From: Parazoarcus communis SWub3 = DSM 12120
GTDB taxonomy: Bacteria > Pseudomonadota > Gammaproteobacteria > Burkholderiales > Rhodocyclaceae
NCBI RefSeq assembly: GCF_003226565.1
Contig: NZ_QKOE01000007.1
Coordinates: 124,001 to 188,000 of the forward strand
Direction of reading: 5' to 3'
Length of the DNA: 64,000 nt
Shown in pieces: positions 16,345 to 26,105 of this stretch (within the stretch, counting starts at the first letter, position 1; every line of letters begins with the position of its first letter). The notes below the pieces were generated by a model, which worked only from the letters and a program-made list of their open reading frames with translations, was not told where the DNA came from and made no database searches. The translations under genes and the position numbers were made by a program.

Positions 16345-17109
16345 TCAAGTCAGCGTTGCACGTAGACGGGTGAGGTCGGGGATGTGGATGGTGCGGCCCT
16401 CCACCTCGATCAGGCCGGCGTCGCTCAGCTCGTGCAGGATGCGCGAGAAATGCTCCTGGGTCAGGTTCAGACGGGAGGCAATGGTGCCCTTGTTGGTTGG
16501 CAGGCGGATCGAGACGCGGCCGTCGTGGACTTCGTCGCTGTCACCTTCTTCCACGCGCAGCAGATAGCCGACGATGCGGTCGCGGCCTGAGCGCAGGGAA
16601 TAGCTCTCGACGTCGCCGACAAGTTGATGAAGCCGGCGTGACAGGCCCGCGATGATCTTCCGCGCAAACGCGGGGTCGCGGCCGATCTCGTCGAAGACGA
16701 CCTGTTTGGAAATGTGCAGCAGCTCACCGTCGGTCAAGGCCTGCGCCATGACCACGTAGGGCTTGTCCATGAACATGACCGCTTCGCCAAAGCTTTGACC
16801 CGGGTGCAGGATTTCGACCACTTTCTCGTTGCCTTCCGAGGAGATGAAGGCGAGCTTGATCTGGCCGCGAATGACCAGGTGAAAGCCCGTGCAGGCGTTG
16901 CCGCGATGAAACAGGATGTCGCCTTTTGTCACTGTCAGTTCGCGTGCACCGTGCGCGAAGCGTGAGATGTCCCCGGTGGCGAGTCCGGAGAACAAAGGGG
17001 CTGCGGACAGCAGGCGGGCGATTCTTTCGGCGTCCGAGCCGGGTGTCAGGGGGTGGGAGGCTGTCGCGTCGGTCGTTGCATCCTGGCAGATCTGCTCGCA
17101 ACGGGTCAT
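16345..17109 (-). CDS. dnr: Crp/Fnr-family regulator, Dnr-like
   Basis: 254 residues: a cyclic-nucleotide-binding-like sensor domain (LFSGLATGDISRFAHGARE ... GQSFGEAVMFMDKP) and a C-terminal winged helix (LPTNKGTIASRLNLTQEHFSRILHELSDAGLIEVEGR). Only two N-terminal cysteines (residues 4 and 8) are present, short of the four ligands of an Fnr [4Fe-4S] cluster, so it fits the Dnr group, which senses nitric oxide through heme. It starts four bases after the norD stop, with GAGGTG at the stop, as last gene of the norE unit. A product that activates nir and nor promoters and lies inside a nor operon would form a positive loop. TTGAT-N4-ATCAA-like boxes before nirJ, norC and norE are the probable targets. 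Confidence 0.85.
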   Translation of the reverse strand: MTRCEQICQDATTDATASHPLTPGSDAERIARLLSAAPLFSGLATGDISRFAHGARELTVTKGDILFHRGNACTGFHLVIRGQIKLAFISSEGNEKVVEILHPGQSFGEAVMFMDKPYVVMAQALTDGELLHISKQVVFDEIGRDPAFARKIIAGLSRRLHQLVGDVESYSLRSGRDRIVGYLLRVEEGDSDEVHDGRVSIRLPTNKGTIASRLNLTQEHFSRILHELSDAGLIEVEGRTIHIPDLTRLRATLT

Positions 17110-17113
17110 GGGG

Positions 17114-19033
17114 TCACCTCGTGAGCTGGGCGTAGAACATGGGCAGGCGGGCGGGAAGCTCGTCGGGCTTGCGGATCACGGCGAAGCCGTTGGGGCCGAA
17201 CAGGTGGGGCAGGTAGCTGGCGCCTTCACGGTCAATGGTGACGCAGAACGGCACGACGCCACGGCGGCGGGCCTCGATCACCGCCATGCGAGTGTCCTCG
17301 ATGCCGTAGCGACCGTCATACAGATCGAGATCGTTGGGCTTGCCGTCGGACAGGATCAGCAGCACCCGGCGTGAGACTTTCTGGGTGTCGAGCAGGCCGG
17401 TGGCATGACGGATCGCCGCGCCCAGACGGGTGTAGTAGCCGGGCTTGATCCCGATCACACGGCCGCGGACGCGGTCGTCGAAGCGCTCGTCGAAGCCCTT
17501 CAGGTGGTGGAAGCGCACATTGCTGCGTTTGACCGACGAGAAGCCGCACAGGGCGAAGCGGTCGCCGGTGGCGGTCAGGGCCTCGCCGAACAGCAACAGG
17601 CTGTCGCGGATCACGTCGATCACGCGCGCCTCGCTCGACACCCAGGTGTCGGTCGACAGGGACAGATCGGCGAGCGCAAGGCAGGCCATGTCGCGCTCGC
17701 GCTTCTCCAGCGTGAGCCACAGCAGGTCGGATGGTTGCTGACCGCAGGCGCGGTCGGTGGTCGAGCGCACGGCGGCGTCGACGTCGAGCTCGCTGCCGTC
17801 GACCTGGCCCTTGATCCAGCGCCGGCCCGGCTGCAGCAGCGCGAACTGCTGGTGCAGCCGGCGCGCGGTGCGGCGAAGGTGCTCGGGTAATGGTGCCGGG
17901 GCCGCACGCGGGTCGTCCGGTGCGGCGGCCATCTCGAGCAGGCGGACGTGATCCTCGCGCAGCAGCTTCTTGCGGTAGTCCCACTCGGGCAGCGGGATGC
18001 CGGCGCCGAGTACGACGTCGTCCTCGGCTGCTGAGGGCAGATCGAGGTCGAAGCGGATCTTTGATGCGGTGCGCTCGCCGTCGCAGGTCAGTGAAAGCTG
18101 GTCGAGGTTGGCGGCCGCTGCAGCGGCATTCGGGTCGGGATCGTCGTCTTCGCTGCGATTGACCTTGATGAATTCGGCCACCGACAGCAGGCTCTCGGCA
18201 CGGAAGAACATCAGCAAGCCATGCTTCTGTTCGGGCGTGTCCACCCGTTCGGCCTTGTGTGCGCGGCGCTCGGATTCTTCCTCGCCGGGATGGGACGGGG
18301 CGACCGCATGACCTGTGTCTTCGCCCTGGCTGGCGCTGCGCACCGGTTCCGGCGCCTGCAGCTGAGGGCAGGCGAGCCACGGCAGCAGGGGCTGCGAGGG
18401 TGGTGCCTGGTCGGGCACGGTGGGCAGTTCGAGCACGCTGCCGGGCTGTTCGAGCGCGCGGCGCAGAGCATGCTCGCGCGCGGCTTCGGCGGCGGGCATG
18501 CGGTTCGGGTCGGGGCGCTGCGCCAGCGTGGCGGCGACGATGCGGCGATAGCGCGATGCCAAGCCGGGCCAGCGTGCCAGCACGTGCAAGGTAGCGTGCT
18601 GGTTGCGGCGCAGCTCGCGGGTGACGGCGTCTGGTGCGGCAGGTGTGTCGTCGTCCGACATCGCCTCGGTGGCGATGTGGTTCAGCTCGCCATGGGCCGC
18701 CGCCAGGGCCGCGAGCCACAGGTAAAGCTCGCGGTTGAGGGCTGGATCGGGAAAGGCGTCGATCTGCGGTGGCAGGCGCAAGGTGGCGTCGTCGATCCGG
18801 GCACGGGCCAGCTTCTCGCCGCTGCCGGCAATCCGTGCCAGCCAACTGCGACGGGCGCCGTGGGTGTCCTCGGTGGCGGCCGCCACGCGCAGGCCGCCAT
18901 CGCCGCCGAGTGCGCGGAACATCACCCCGACGGTGCGCTCGACCTGCTTCAGGCTGACCGCTGCCGCCGGGTGGCTGCCGCCGGCAGCGCGGGTGATCAG
19001 TCGATGCCAGATCTTGCCGACAGCTTCTTCCAT
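17114..19033 (-). CDS. norD: NorD, VWA-domain nitric oxide reductase activation protein
   Basis: 639 residues. The C-terminal third is a von Willebrand A domain with the MIDAS start ADLSLSTDTW and LILSDGKPNDLDLYDGRYG. The N-terminal two thirds are helical and charged, with a low-complexity stretch (SEDDDPDPNAAAAAANLDQ). NorD works with the AAA+ ATPase NorQ, probably to insert non-heme iron (FeB) into NorB. It ends four bases before dnr and starts three bases after the polyferredoxin gene. Length and domain order are normal for NorD. Confidence 0.93.
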   Translation of the reverse strand: MEEAVGKIWHRLITRAAGGSHPAAAVSLKQVERTVGVMFRALGGDGGLRVAAATEDTHGARRSWLARIAGSGEKLARARIDDATLRLPPQIDAFPDPALNRELYLWLAALAAAHGELNHIATEAMSDDDTPAAPDAVTRELRRNQHATLHVLARWPGLASRYRRIVAATLAQRPDPNRMPAAEAAREHALRRALEQPGSVLELPTVPDQAPPSQPLLPWLACPQLQAPEPVRSASQGEDTGHAVAPSHPGEEESERRAHKAERVDTPEQKHGLLMFFRAESLLSVAEFIKVNRSEDDDPDPNAAAAAANLDQLSLTCDGERTASKIRFDLDLPSAAEDDVVLGAGIPLPEWDYRKKLLREDHVRLLEMAAAPDDPRAAPAPLPEHLRRTARRLHQQFALLQPGRRWIKGQVDGSELDVDAAVRSTTDRACGQQPSDLLWLTLEKRERDMACLALADLSLSTDTWVSSEARVIDVIRDSLLLFGEALTATGDRFALCGFSSVKRSNVRFHHLKGFDERFDDRVRGRVIGIKPGYYTRLGAAIRHATGLLDTQKVSRRVLLILSDGKPNDLDLYDGRYGIEDTRMAVIEARRRGVVPFCVTIDREGASYLPHLFGPNGFAVIRKPDELPARLPMFYAQLTR

Positions 19034-19036
19034 GAC

Positions 19037-20062
19037 TTACCACTCCCGTCCGGCGCGAAAGCCGGCTTCGTTCTGCCTGGCGGCTTCGTCCTGGACCCAT
19101 TGCAGCAGCGGACCATTGGGGTTGACGCGCTGGGTTTCGGCGCAGGCGTCGATGCATTGCGCACACTGGGTGCAGGTGAACATGTGGCGCTTGATGTTGC
19201 GCGGGGTCAGCCGCATCGGACACACCGCGTCGCAGGCGGACTGCTTTTCCGGCAGGCAGGTGGCGCAATCGCGCGCCCGCGCGCGGAAAAAACCCACCAC
19301 CATGGCCTTTGGGTTGCTCATCCAGGCCAGGCTCTGGAACAGCCCCACTGCACAGGCATAGCGGCAGAATAGATGGCGTGCGAACAGGAACTCGATCGAC
19401 AGCGCTGTGGTGGCGGCGACGATGAAGAGGGTCTGGTTACGGGTCAACTCACCGCTGATCAACTTGCCGTAGACCTCGGCTGGGGGCAGCAGATAGGTCA
19501 GGAACACCACCGCCCAGGTGAAGGCGAAGGCCACTGCCGCCGGCATCACGACGCCCCACCAGCGCGCGTCGGGGGTGCGCCGGGTGCCGTCGGGTTGCCA
19601 AGGCGTGATTGGGGCCTTCTCCCAGATGCTGGGCTTGCCCGAGGCACGCACCATCAGTCTGTTGATCGTCTCCACCACGGAGAAGTGCGGGCACAGCCAG
19701 CCGCAATACAGCCGGCCCCAGCGCCAGGCGATATAGATGAAGGCGCCCGCGCCGGCAAACAACGGCAGGAAAAGGCGCAGCATGACGTTTGTGCCGGCCT
19801 CGAGCGCGCCGATGCGGCCGGCGAGGAAATCGTCGAGCCCCAGATGCCATTCGAAACCGAGGAACCAGGCATGCCCGGCGTCGAGGTCGTAGCGCAGGAT
19901 ATCGAACACCGGAGCGAGCACGAAGAGCACGAAGAAGCCCACCTGGCAAAGCGCGCGACGCTGCTGCAGCGAGTGTGGTTTGACGTTCTCCGCGACTGCA
20001 ATCGGAATGATCCGGCGTGGCGCGGTGGACGCCGGAGCGGGATTGGGCCGCTCAGTCGTCAC
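19037..20062 (-). CDS. NapH/CcoG-type membrane polyferredoxin in the nor operon
   Basis: About 341 residues with four to six transmembrane helices and Fe-S motifs: CGWLCPHFS and CRYACAVGLFQSL (CxxxC(P) pairs next to membrane helices), then two [4Fe-4S] sites, CATCLPEKQSACDAVCP and CTQCAQCIDAC. This is the architecture of NapH, NosR and CcoG proteins. The frame is open from an ATG at 20101, which would overlap the upstream gene by 50 bp; GTG 20062, overlapping the upstream stop, is preferred. Because it sits between norQ and norD, it may deliver electrons or help metal assembly for cNor; that role is inferred, and CcoG-like copper work is the alternative. Confidence 0.75.
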   Translation of the reverse strand: MTTERPNPAPASTAPRRIIPIAVAENVKPHSLQQRRALCQVGFFVLFVLAPVFDILRYDLDAGHAWFLGFEWHLGLDDFLAGRIGALEAGTNVMLRLFLPLFAGAGAFIYIAWRWGRLYCGWLCPHFSVVETINRLMVRASGKPSIWEKAPITPWQPDGTRRTPDARWWGVVMPAAVAFAFTWAVVFLTYLLPPAEVYGKLISGELTRNQTLFIVAATTALSIEFLFARHLFCRYACAVGLFQSLAWMSNPKAMVVGFFRARARDCATCLPEKQSACDAVCPMRLTPRNIKRHMFTCTQCAQCIDACAETQRVNPNGPLLQWVQDEAARQNEAGFRAGREW

Positions 20063-20459
20063 GACGCGGACCCACCAGCGGATAGCGCCAACTGTGGCCA
20101 TTGATCGCGCGTACCAGCCCCATGACGCCGAGGTAGATCAGGCCGGCGTGAAAGAGGACGAAGTACAGCACGCCGATGACCCACGACCACGGGTTGTCGA
20201 GCCCGCCGAGCGCAAATATCGCGACACTGATCGACACCAGCAGGCCGCCGCCCCAGATGCAGGTCACCACGGTCTGGCGCAGGTGATTGCGCACCAGCGG
20301 GTCGGCATGGTCGTGATAGCGCCACCACAACAGCAACAACAGCACGAAGGCCAGGCCAGGCAGCAGCATCAGGTTGATCAGGAAAAGGGATTCGGCCAGG
20401 ACCGCGATTGGCGGGCCGGGCATCAGGTGGGTGAGTGGGTCCTTGCGTTCGATGTTCAT
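20052..20459 (-). CDS. Small integral membrane protein of the nor operon
   Basis: 135 residues with three to four predicted transmembrane segments (IAVLAESLFLINLMLLPGLAF, TVVTCIWGGGLLVSISVAIFA, WVIGVLYFVLFHAGLIYLG) and a loop WWRYHDHADPLVRNHLRQT. The pattern resembles DUF4870-like proteins, but I cannot name it. It begins 14 bp after norQ and overlaps the polyferredoxin start, so it is clearly part of the operon. Possible role in NorQ/NorD-dependent assembly; unknown. Confidence 0.7.
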   Translation of the reverse strand: MNIERKDPLTHLMPGPPIAVLAESLFLINLMLLPGLAFVLLLLLWWRYHDHADPLVRNHLRQTVVTCIWGGGLLVSISVAIFALGGLDNPWSWVIGVLYFVLFHAGLIYLGVMGLVRAINGHSWRYPLVGPRRDD

Positions 20460-20473
20460 CGATTCGGTGCCGA

Positions 20474-21289
20474 TCAGCGGCCGAACGTGGCGGAAACCAC
20501 TTCCATCAGCGCATCGACGATCTCGGTGTCGTCGGTCAGGCTCTCGACGACGGCGGCGCGGCAGGCAGCGACGGGGTCCATGCCGGCCTTGATCAGTAGC
20601 GCAGCGTAGATCAGCAGGCGGGTGCTGGCCGCTTCTTCGAGATCGTGATCCTTGAGCGCGCGCAGGGCGCCGGCAATGTTGACGAGGCGGCGGGCGAGGT
20701 CGGCATCGCAGCCGGTCTCGCCGCGCAGGATCGCCTCCTCGCGCACGGAGGTGGGGAAATCGAAGCGCAGGCTGACGAAGCGTTGGCGGGTGGAGGGCTT
20801 CATCCCCTTGAGCAGGTTCTGATAACCCGGGTTGTACGACACCACCAGCATGAAACTGGGCGGCGCCTGCAGCAACTCGCCGGTGCGGTCGATCGGCAGC
20901 AGGCGGCGGTCGTCGGCCAGTGGATGCAGCACCACGGTGGTGTCCTTGCGCGCCTCGACCACTTCGTCGAGGTAGCAGATACCGCCTTCGCGCACCGCGC
21001 GGGTCAGCGGGCCGTCGCACCACACCGTCTCGCCATCGCCAATCAAGTGACGGCCGACGAGGTCGGCGGCAGTCAGGTCGTCGTGACAGGCCACGGTGTA
21101 CAGCGGCAAGCCGAGCCGTGCGGCCATGTGGGCGACGAAGCGGGTCTTGCCGCAGCCGGTGGGGCCCTTGATCAGCAGCGGCAGGTGGTTGCGCCAGGCC
21201 TGCTCAAAGATCGTGATCTCATCGCCAGCCGGCTGGTAAAAGGGGGCGTCCGGCTGCAGGGCGGACTCGGGAGGGAGGTCGTTCTTCAT
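20474..21289 (-). CDS. norQ: NorQ, MoxR-type AAA+ ATPase
   Basis: 271 residues. Walker A GPTGCGKT at residues 42-49, Walker B in GGICYLDEVVEARKDT, and the sensor region FMLVVSYNPGYQNLLKGMKPSTRQRF place it in the NorQ/CbbQ branch of MoxR ATPases. NorQ and NorD together activate the NorCB reductase. The start is the ATG at 21289, which overlaps the norF stop as ATGA; longer reading frame upstream is not coding. Arrangement norE-norF-norQ-...-norD matches a split nor cluster. Confidence 0.93.
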   Translation of the reverse strand: MKNDLPPESALQPDAPFYQPAGDEITIFEQAWRNHLPLLIKGPTGCGKTRFVAHMAARLGLPLYTVACHDDLTAADLVGRHLIGDGETVWCDGPLTRAVREGGICYLDEVVEARKDTTVVLHPLADDRRLLPIDRTGELLQAPPSFMLVVSYNPGYQNLLKGMKPSTRQRFVSLRFDFPTSVREEAILRGETGCDADLARRLVNIAGALRALKDHDLEEAASTRLLIYAALLIKAGMDPVAACRAAVVESLTDDTEIVDALMEVVSATFGR

Positions 21290-21621
21290 GTGGGCATTCC
21301 GTTCCAGTAAGCAAGACCGATCAGCGCCCAGGTCAGCACCAGCCAGCCCAGGGTGAGGGCGCGCCACATTGGCGGTGCGTGGCGCAAGACCATGAAATCG
21401 AGGATCACCATGCCGCCCTTGACGCACGACACCACGGCAAGGAGGGCGGCCACATGGGGGCCGGCACTGCCACGCTCACCCACCGCCCAAGTGAGCAGCG
21501 TGGCAGCGACCAGCACAAGCCATAGCAGGGTGGCGCGTGCCGCGCTGCCGTGCATCGGCTGCGCGGGCGGCGGTGTGGCGTGGGCGGGAAAGGCCGCCGG
21601 GCGAGGATCAGTGGATGACAT
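21286..21621 (-). CDS. norF: NorF-like small membrane subunit (cytochrome oxidase subunit IV type)
   Basis: 111 residues, a proline-rich N-terminus then three transmembrane helices (ATLLWLVLVAATLLTWAVG, PHVAALLAVVSCVKGGMVILDFMVL, WRALTLGWLVLTWALIGLAYW). This is the bacterial subunit-IV-like fold of NorF. NorF with NorE supports full nitric oxide reductase activity. It overlaps norE by 14 bp and norQ by 4 bp, so it is translated with both. Confidence 0.8.
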   Translation of the reverse strand: MSSTDPRPAAFPAHATPPPAQPMHGSAARATLLWLVLVAATLLTWAVGERGSAGPHVAALLAVVSCVKGGMVILDFMVLRHAPPMWRALTLGWLVLTWALIGLAYWNGMPT

Positions 21622-22210
21622 AGACGAGCGGGAAAAGGATCAGCCACACCAGATCGACCATGTGCCAGTAGGCGGCGCCTGTCTCCATGCCGTTCATGTC
21701 GCCAGGCTGGTAACGCCCGGCGCGGGCGCCGAACCACAGCGCGGCGAGGATCACCATGCCGAGGATGACATGCATGAAATGAAAGAAGGTCAGCGACAGA
21801 TAGAACATGTGAAAGGGGCTGCTCGACAGGCTTACGCCCTGGTCGAAGGCCGCGCCATATTCGAACAGCTTGAGCACGATGAAGCCGGCCCCGCAGACCA
21901 TCGCGCCGAGCAGCCAGTGGGACGACGCACGCGCGGCGAAGCGCTCGGCGGCCTGTACCGCGCGCACGACAAAATAGCTGGCGGTGAGTAGCAGTGCGGT
22001 GTTGAGTGCGCCCACATCGCGATGCAGGGCTCGCTGCTCGGCATCGAAGAGCTCGACGTGATGGGCGCGGGTGAAGGCGTAGGCAGAAAAGAACACGCCG
22101 AAGGCAAGCAACTCGGCCAGGATGAAGATCCAGATCGCAAGGTCGCCCGCCAGGCGGTACTGCGCTGCAGGCGGGGCCGGGGTGAGGGCGGTTGCAGATG
22201 CGGTATTCAT
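21608..22210 (-). CDS. norE: NorE, cytochrome c oxidase subunit III-like protein
   Basis: 200 residues with the subunit III fold: GDLAIWIFILAELLAFGVFFSAYAF, ALNTALLLTASYFV, FYLSLTFFHFMHVILGMVILAALWF and AAYWHMVDLVWLILFPLVYV. The ATG at 22210 is used; the longer open frame runs through the promoter. No ribosome binding site precedes it, and the predicted +1 is only two bases upstream, so the message may be leaderless. First gene of the norE-F-Q-x-x-D-dnr unit. Confidence 0.88.
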   Translation of the reverse strand: MNTASATALTPAPPAAQYRLAGDLAIWIFILAELLAFGVFFSAYAFTRAHHVELFDAEQRALHRDVGALNTALLLTASYFVVRAVQAAERFAARASSHWLLGAMVCGAGFIVLKLFEYGAAFDQGVSLSSSPFHMFYLSLTFFHFMHVILGMVILAALWFGARAGRYQPGDMNGMETGAAYWHMVDLVWLILFPLVYVIH

Positions 22211-22211
22211 G

Positions 22212-22260
22212 AGAGTGGAGTCTAGGAAGGCTGCGTCCCGCAAGCCTTGATTCGGGACAA
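22212..22260 (-). promoter_or_regulatory. Predicted Dnr-type class II promoter of the norE unit
   Basis: On the minus strand TTGTC-CCGA-ATCAA (22260-22247) has one perfect and one 3/5 half-site. TAGACT at 22224-22219 can serve as -10. With +1 at 22212 the box centre is at -41.5, the same spacing as at nirJ and norC. The norE ATG follows after two bases. Confidence 0.55.
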
Positions 22261-22277
22261 TTTGTGAGAAAGCTGAC

Positions 22278-22304
22278 AAAAAAAGGGGCGGCTCTCGCCG
22301 CCCC
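22278..22304 (-). terminator. Intrinsic terminator of norCB
   Basis: GGGGCGGC and GCCGCCCC form a perfect 8-bp stem with a TCTC loop (22285-22304); on the minus strand it is followed by seven T (22284-22278). It stands 45 bp after the norB stop and separates norCB from the norE promoter. Confidence 0.9.
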
Positions 22305-22349
22305 AATCCTTTCACCTGCTTGTCAGGTGAAACCGGAGAGACATCGGAG

Positions 22350-23774
<1,425 letters not shown>

Positions 23775-24200
23775 TCAACCCTCGATGTTGGGCGGCCAGT
23801 TGGCGGTGTTGATCTCGGAGCTGTACTTGAGGAAGGCCACAAGGTTGTCGAGCTCTTCGTCGCTGAGATGGAAGTTCGGCATCTGGCGCCGCCCTGGGGC
23901 GCCGGTCGGTTGCGACTGCATCCAGGCCTTGATGAACTCGGGGCCGCGGCGGGGATAGACGTTGCCGAGTTCGGGCGCGAAGTAGGCGCCTTCGCCGAGC
24001 AGGCTGTGGCAACCGATGCAGTTGCGCGTCTCCCAGATCTTCTTGCCGGCGATGACTTCCGCGCTCAGGTTCTGGCGGTTGTCACGCGTGGGAAGTTCGC
24101 GCTCGGTGTCATAGACCAGCGCAAGGAAGAGCAGGAAGAAGAACACCGTGCCCCCGTAGAAGATGTTGCGCGCCATTGCCTTGCTGAATATGCCGCTCAT
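23775..24200 (-). CDS. norC: Nitric oxide reductase cytochrome c subunit NorC
   Basis: 141 residues: one N-terminal membrane anchor (NIFYGGTVFFFLLFLALVY) and a periplasmic cytochrome c domain with CIGCH at 61-65 and a probable axial Met in GRRQMPNF. GAGGAG stands just before the ATG. First gene of the norCB unit, with a well-placed Dnr-type promoter upstream. Takes electrons from soluble cytochromes or cupredoxins and passes them to NorB. Confidence 0.97.
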   Translation of the reverse strand: MSGIFSKAMARNIFYGGTVFFFLLFLALVYDTERELPTRDNRQNLSAEVIAGKKIWETRNCIGCHSLLGEGAYFAPELGNVYPRRGPEFIKAWMQSQPTGAPGRRQMPNFHLSDEELDNLVAFLKYSSEINTANWPPNIEG

Positions 24201-24255
24201 GGAGTACTCCTCATGTTTGTCTCGTTATGTCCAAATTGGGTGAAGCGTTGCTGGG

Positions 24256-24304
24256 TAGGCGGATTCTGTTTGTCAGCCGCAGCCCGCTCCATGATGTGAA
24301 TCAA
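24256..24304 (-). promoter_or_regulatory. Predicted Dnr-type class II promoter of norCB
   Basis: On the minus strand TTGAT-TCAC-ATCAT (24304-24291) has one perfect and one 4/5 half-site, the best box in the window. CAGAAT at 24268-24263 is a -10 with four of six matches. With +1 at 24256 the box centre is at -41.5. The leader to norC is 55 nt. Confidence 0.75.
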
Positions 24305-24449
24305 AAAATGCCGGACAGGTCGAATACCGCGGACGATGACGGAAAGGCGGGCGTTCGTGACTTTTGTCCTCGTGCCACGGCGTGCTCCATGGGACTATCG
24401 TGCCCACAATTTCATGCGATTCGGTTTTTCGGTGCGCAGGAGGCCAGAG

Positions 24450-24749
24450 ATGATTCAACAGGCAGTGTGGAATGACGCAGACAATCTTTTCGGCACCCAG
24501 GGGCAACTGTGGGTTGGGGACATCTACGCCCTGGCTTCGGATGCTGATGAACTCATCGGGCTGGGTGCGGTGTTGGGCGCGTTCAATGCCGAAATGGCCT
24601 GTTTCGAACGCTGCATGCTCAGCGCCGAGTCGTACCGGAGCCTGAATGCGCTGGGCGACAAGTATCTGCACGACCTCGAGCCTTTGCTTCCCAGGAATCG
24701 CAGCGTGGATGGCGCACTGTCCTCACTGAGCCGAATCTGGCGGCGCTGA
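24450..24749 (+). CDS. Hypothetical protein divergent from norC
   Basis: 99 residues, no signal peptide or membrane helix; mainly helical (GDIYALASDADELIGLGAVLGAFNAEMACFERCMLSAESY ...). ATG 24450 is chosen because AGGAGG stands six bases before it; the longer frame from 24336 has no such site. It is transcribed away from norC over a shared 250-bp region that holds the Dnr box, so it could also respond to NO. A perfect terminator follows. I do not recognise the family. Confidence 0.7.
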   Translation: MIQQAVWNDADNLFGTQGQLWVGDIYALASDADELIGLGAVLGAFNAEMACFERCMLSAESYRSLNALGDKYLHDLEPLLPRNRSVDGALSSLSRIWRR

Positions 24750-24788
24750 GGCTGTTTCGCGCAGTCCGTCAGGAAGGCCGCATTCAAC

Positions 24789-24820
24789 AAAAAAGCCCGA
24801 TCGATGGATCGGGCTTTTTT
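24789..24820. terminator. Bidirectional intrinsic terminator
   Basis: AGCCCGATC and GATCGGGCT form a perfect 9-bp stem with a GATG loop, flanked by A-run on the left and T-run on the right, so it works on both strands. It ends the 24450 gene and also the convergent marR-MFS unit. Confidence 0.93.
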
Positions 24821-24857
24821 ATGTGTGGGACGCTGGCCGCCACGTGGATGAGCGTGC

Positions 24858-26105
24858 TCAGCAAGCGTCGGGTTTTGTTGGCCGCTCGGTGTAAACAGTG
24901 ATGACCAGTGCGATCAGGGCCAGTACGACATAGGCGGCCAGCAGCGGGGCGACGCTGCCGTCGAACAACTGGCCTATTCCCAGCCCGATCAGGGCGCCAC
25001 CAACGGTGGTGCAGAATCCGATCATGGATGACGCGGTGCCTGCAATGTGGCCCATTGGTTCCATTGCGAGCGTGTTCAGGTTGGATGCCAGAAAGCCGAA
25101 AATGAATACGCTGCCGCCCTGCAACAGCATGAAGGCAAGCAGGCTCTCATGACCGGCCATTGCCAGGGCCAGATGTGCCAGATTGAGTACCAGCATGGCA
25201 GACAGACCTACCAGACTCAGCCTGCGCATGCCAAAGCGATGCACCAGACGCGAATTGGTAAATGCCGCCACTGCCATCGACAGCGCGACGATGGCGAACA
25301 GCACGGTGAAGCTGCGCCCGGCATCGAACACATCGACGAAGATCTGCTGTGCCGAGGTGATGAATCCCATGTGCGCGCCCATGATGAGGCCGAGTGCCAG
25401 CATGTAGCCGGCCGCAATGCGGCTGCCCAACGTGTGACGATAGGCCGACAGGATCGAACGGGCCGAGATTGGCCGCCGATGCGCCTGCTGCAGGGACTCC
25501 TCCAGGCGCAGCAGCGCCCATGCCAATACCGCGGCGCCAGCGATGACCAGTGCAGCAAAAACCCAGCGCCAGGGCGCGACCAGCAGGATCAACTGGCCAA
25601 TCGACGGTGCCAGGATGGGAACCGCCATGAACACCATCATTGCCAGCGACATGACCCGTCCCATCTGCGCACCCGAATATTTGTCGCGCGCCAGCGAGAT
25701 GGCGACCACGCGCGGAGCGCCGGCACCAATGCCTTGCAGCAGGCGCGCGGCAAGCAGCGCGGAGAAACTGGTCGCCAGCGTCGATAGCAAGCCTGCCACT
25801 GCAAACAGGATCAAGCCACCGATCAGCACCGGTCGCCGGCCGAAGCGATCCGATAGCGGACCGTAGAACAACTGCGATGCGCCCATGCCGAGCAGATACA
25901 CGGCGATGACCGACTGGCTTTGATTGGCATCTGCCAGGCTGAAGTCTGCTGTCAGCAGGGGCAGGGTGGGCAGCATGACATCGATTGCCAGGGCATTGAG
26001 CGCCATGCAGGCTGCGATGAAGCCGACAAACTCTGTAAAGCCCATCGGCGAGCGGCCTTGGATGGTGGTCGTTTGTGGCTGGAGGTCGGGAAGGTTTGAG
26101 CTCAT
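24858..26105 (-). CDS. MFS multidrug efflux transporter, Bcr/CflA type
   Basis: 415 residues, 12 transmembrane helices. The N-terminal half has LPTLPLLTADFSLADANQSQSVIAVYLLGMGASQLFYGPLSDRFGRRP, with the motif A GPLSDRFGRRP, and RLLQGIGAGAPRVVAISLARD, both typical of the Bcr/CflA drug:proton antiporters. It exports unknown drugs. Its ATG overlaps the marR stop by four bases, and the MarR protein most likely represses both genes. Confidence 0.92.
   Translation of the reverse strand: MSSNLPDLQPQTTTIQGRSPMGFTEFVGFIAACMALNALAIDVMLPTLPLLTADFSLADANQSQSVIAVYLLGMGASQLFYGPLSDRFGRRPVLIGGLILFAVAGLLSTLATSFSALLAARLLQGIGAGAPRVVAISLARDKYSGAQMGRVMSLAMMVFMAVPILAPSIGQLILLVAPWRWVFAALVIAGAAVLAWALLRLEESLQQAHRRPISARSILSAYRHTLGSRIAAGYMLALGLIMGAHMGFITSAQQIFVDVFDAGRSFTVLFAIVALSMAVAAFTNSRLVHRFGMRRLSLVGLSAMLVLNLAHLALAMAGHESLLAFMLLQGGSVFIFGFLASNLNTLAMEPMGHIAGTASSMIGFCTTVGGALIGLGIGQLFDGSVAPLLAAYVVLALIALVITVYTERPTKPDAC

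Noticed and set aside
17316..19268. Second minus-strand frame of 650 codons in norD
   Set aside because: Arg/Ala/Pro-rich frame shadow of norD; spans the junction of two real genes.
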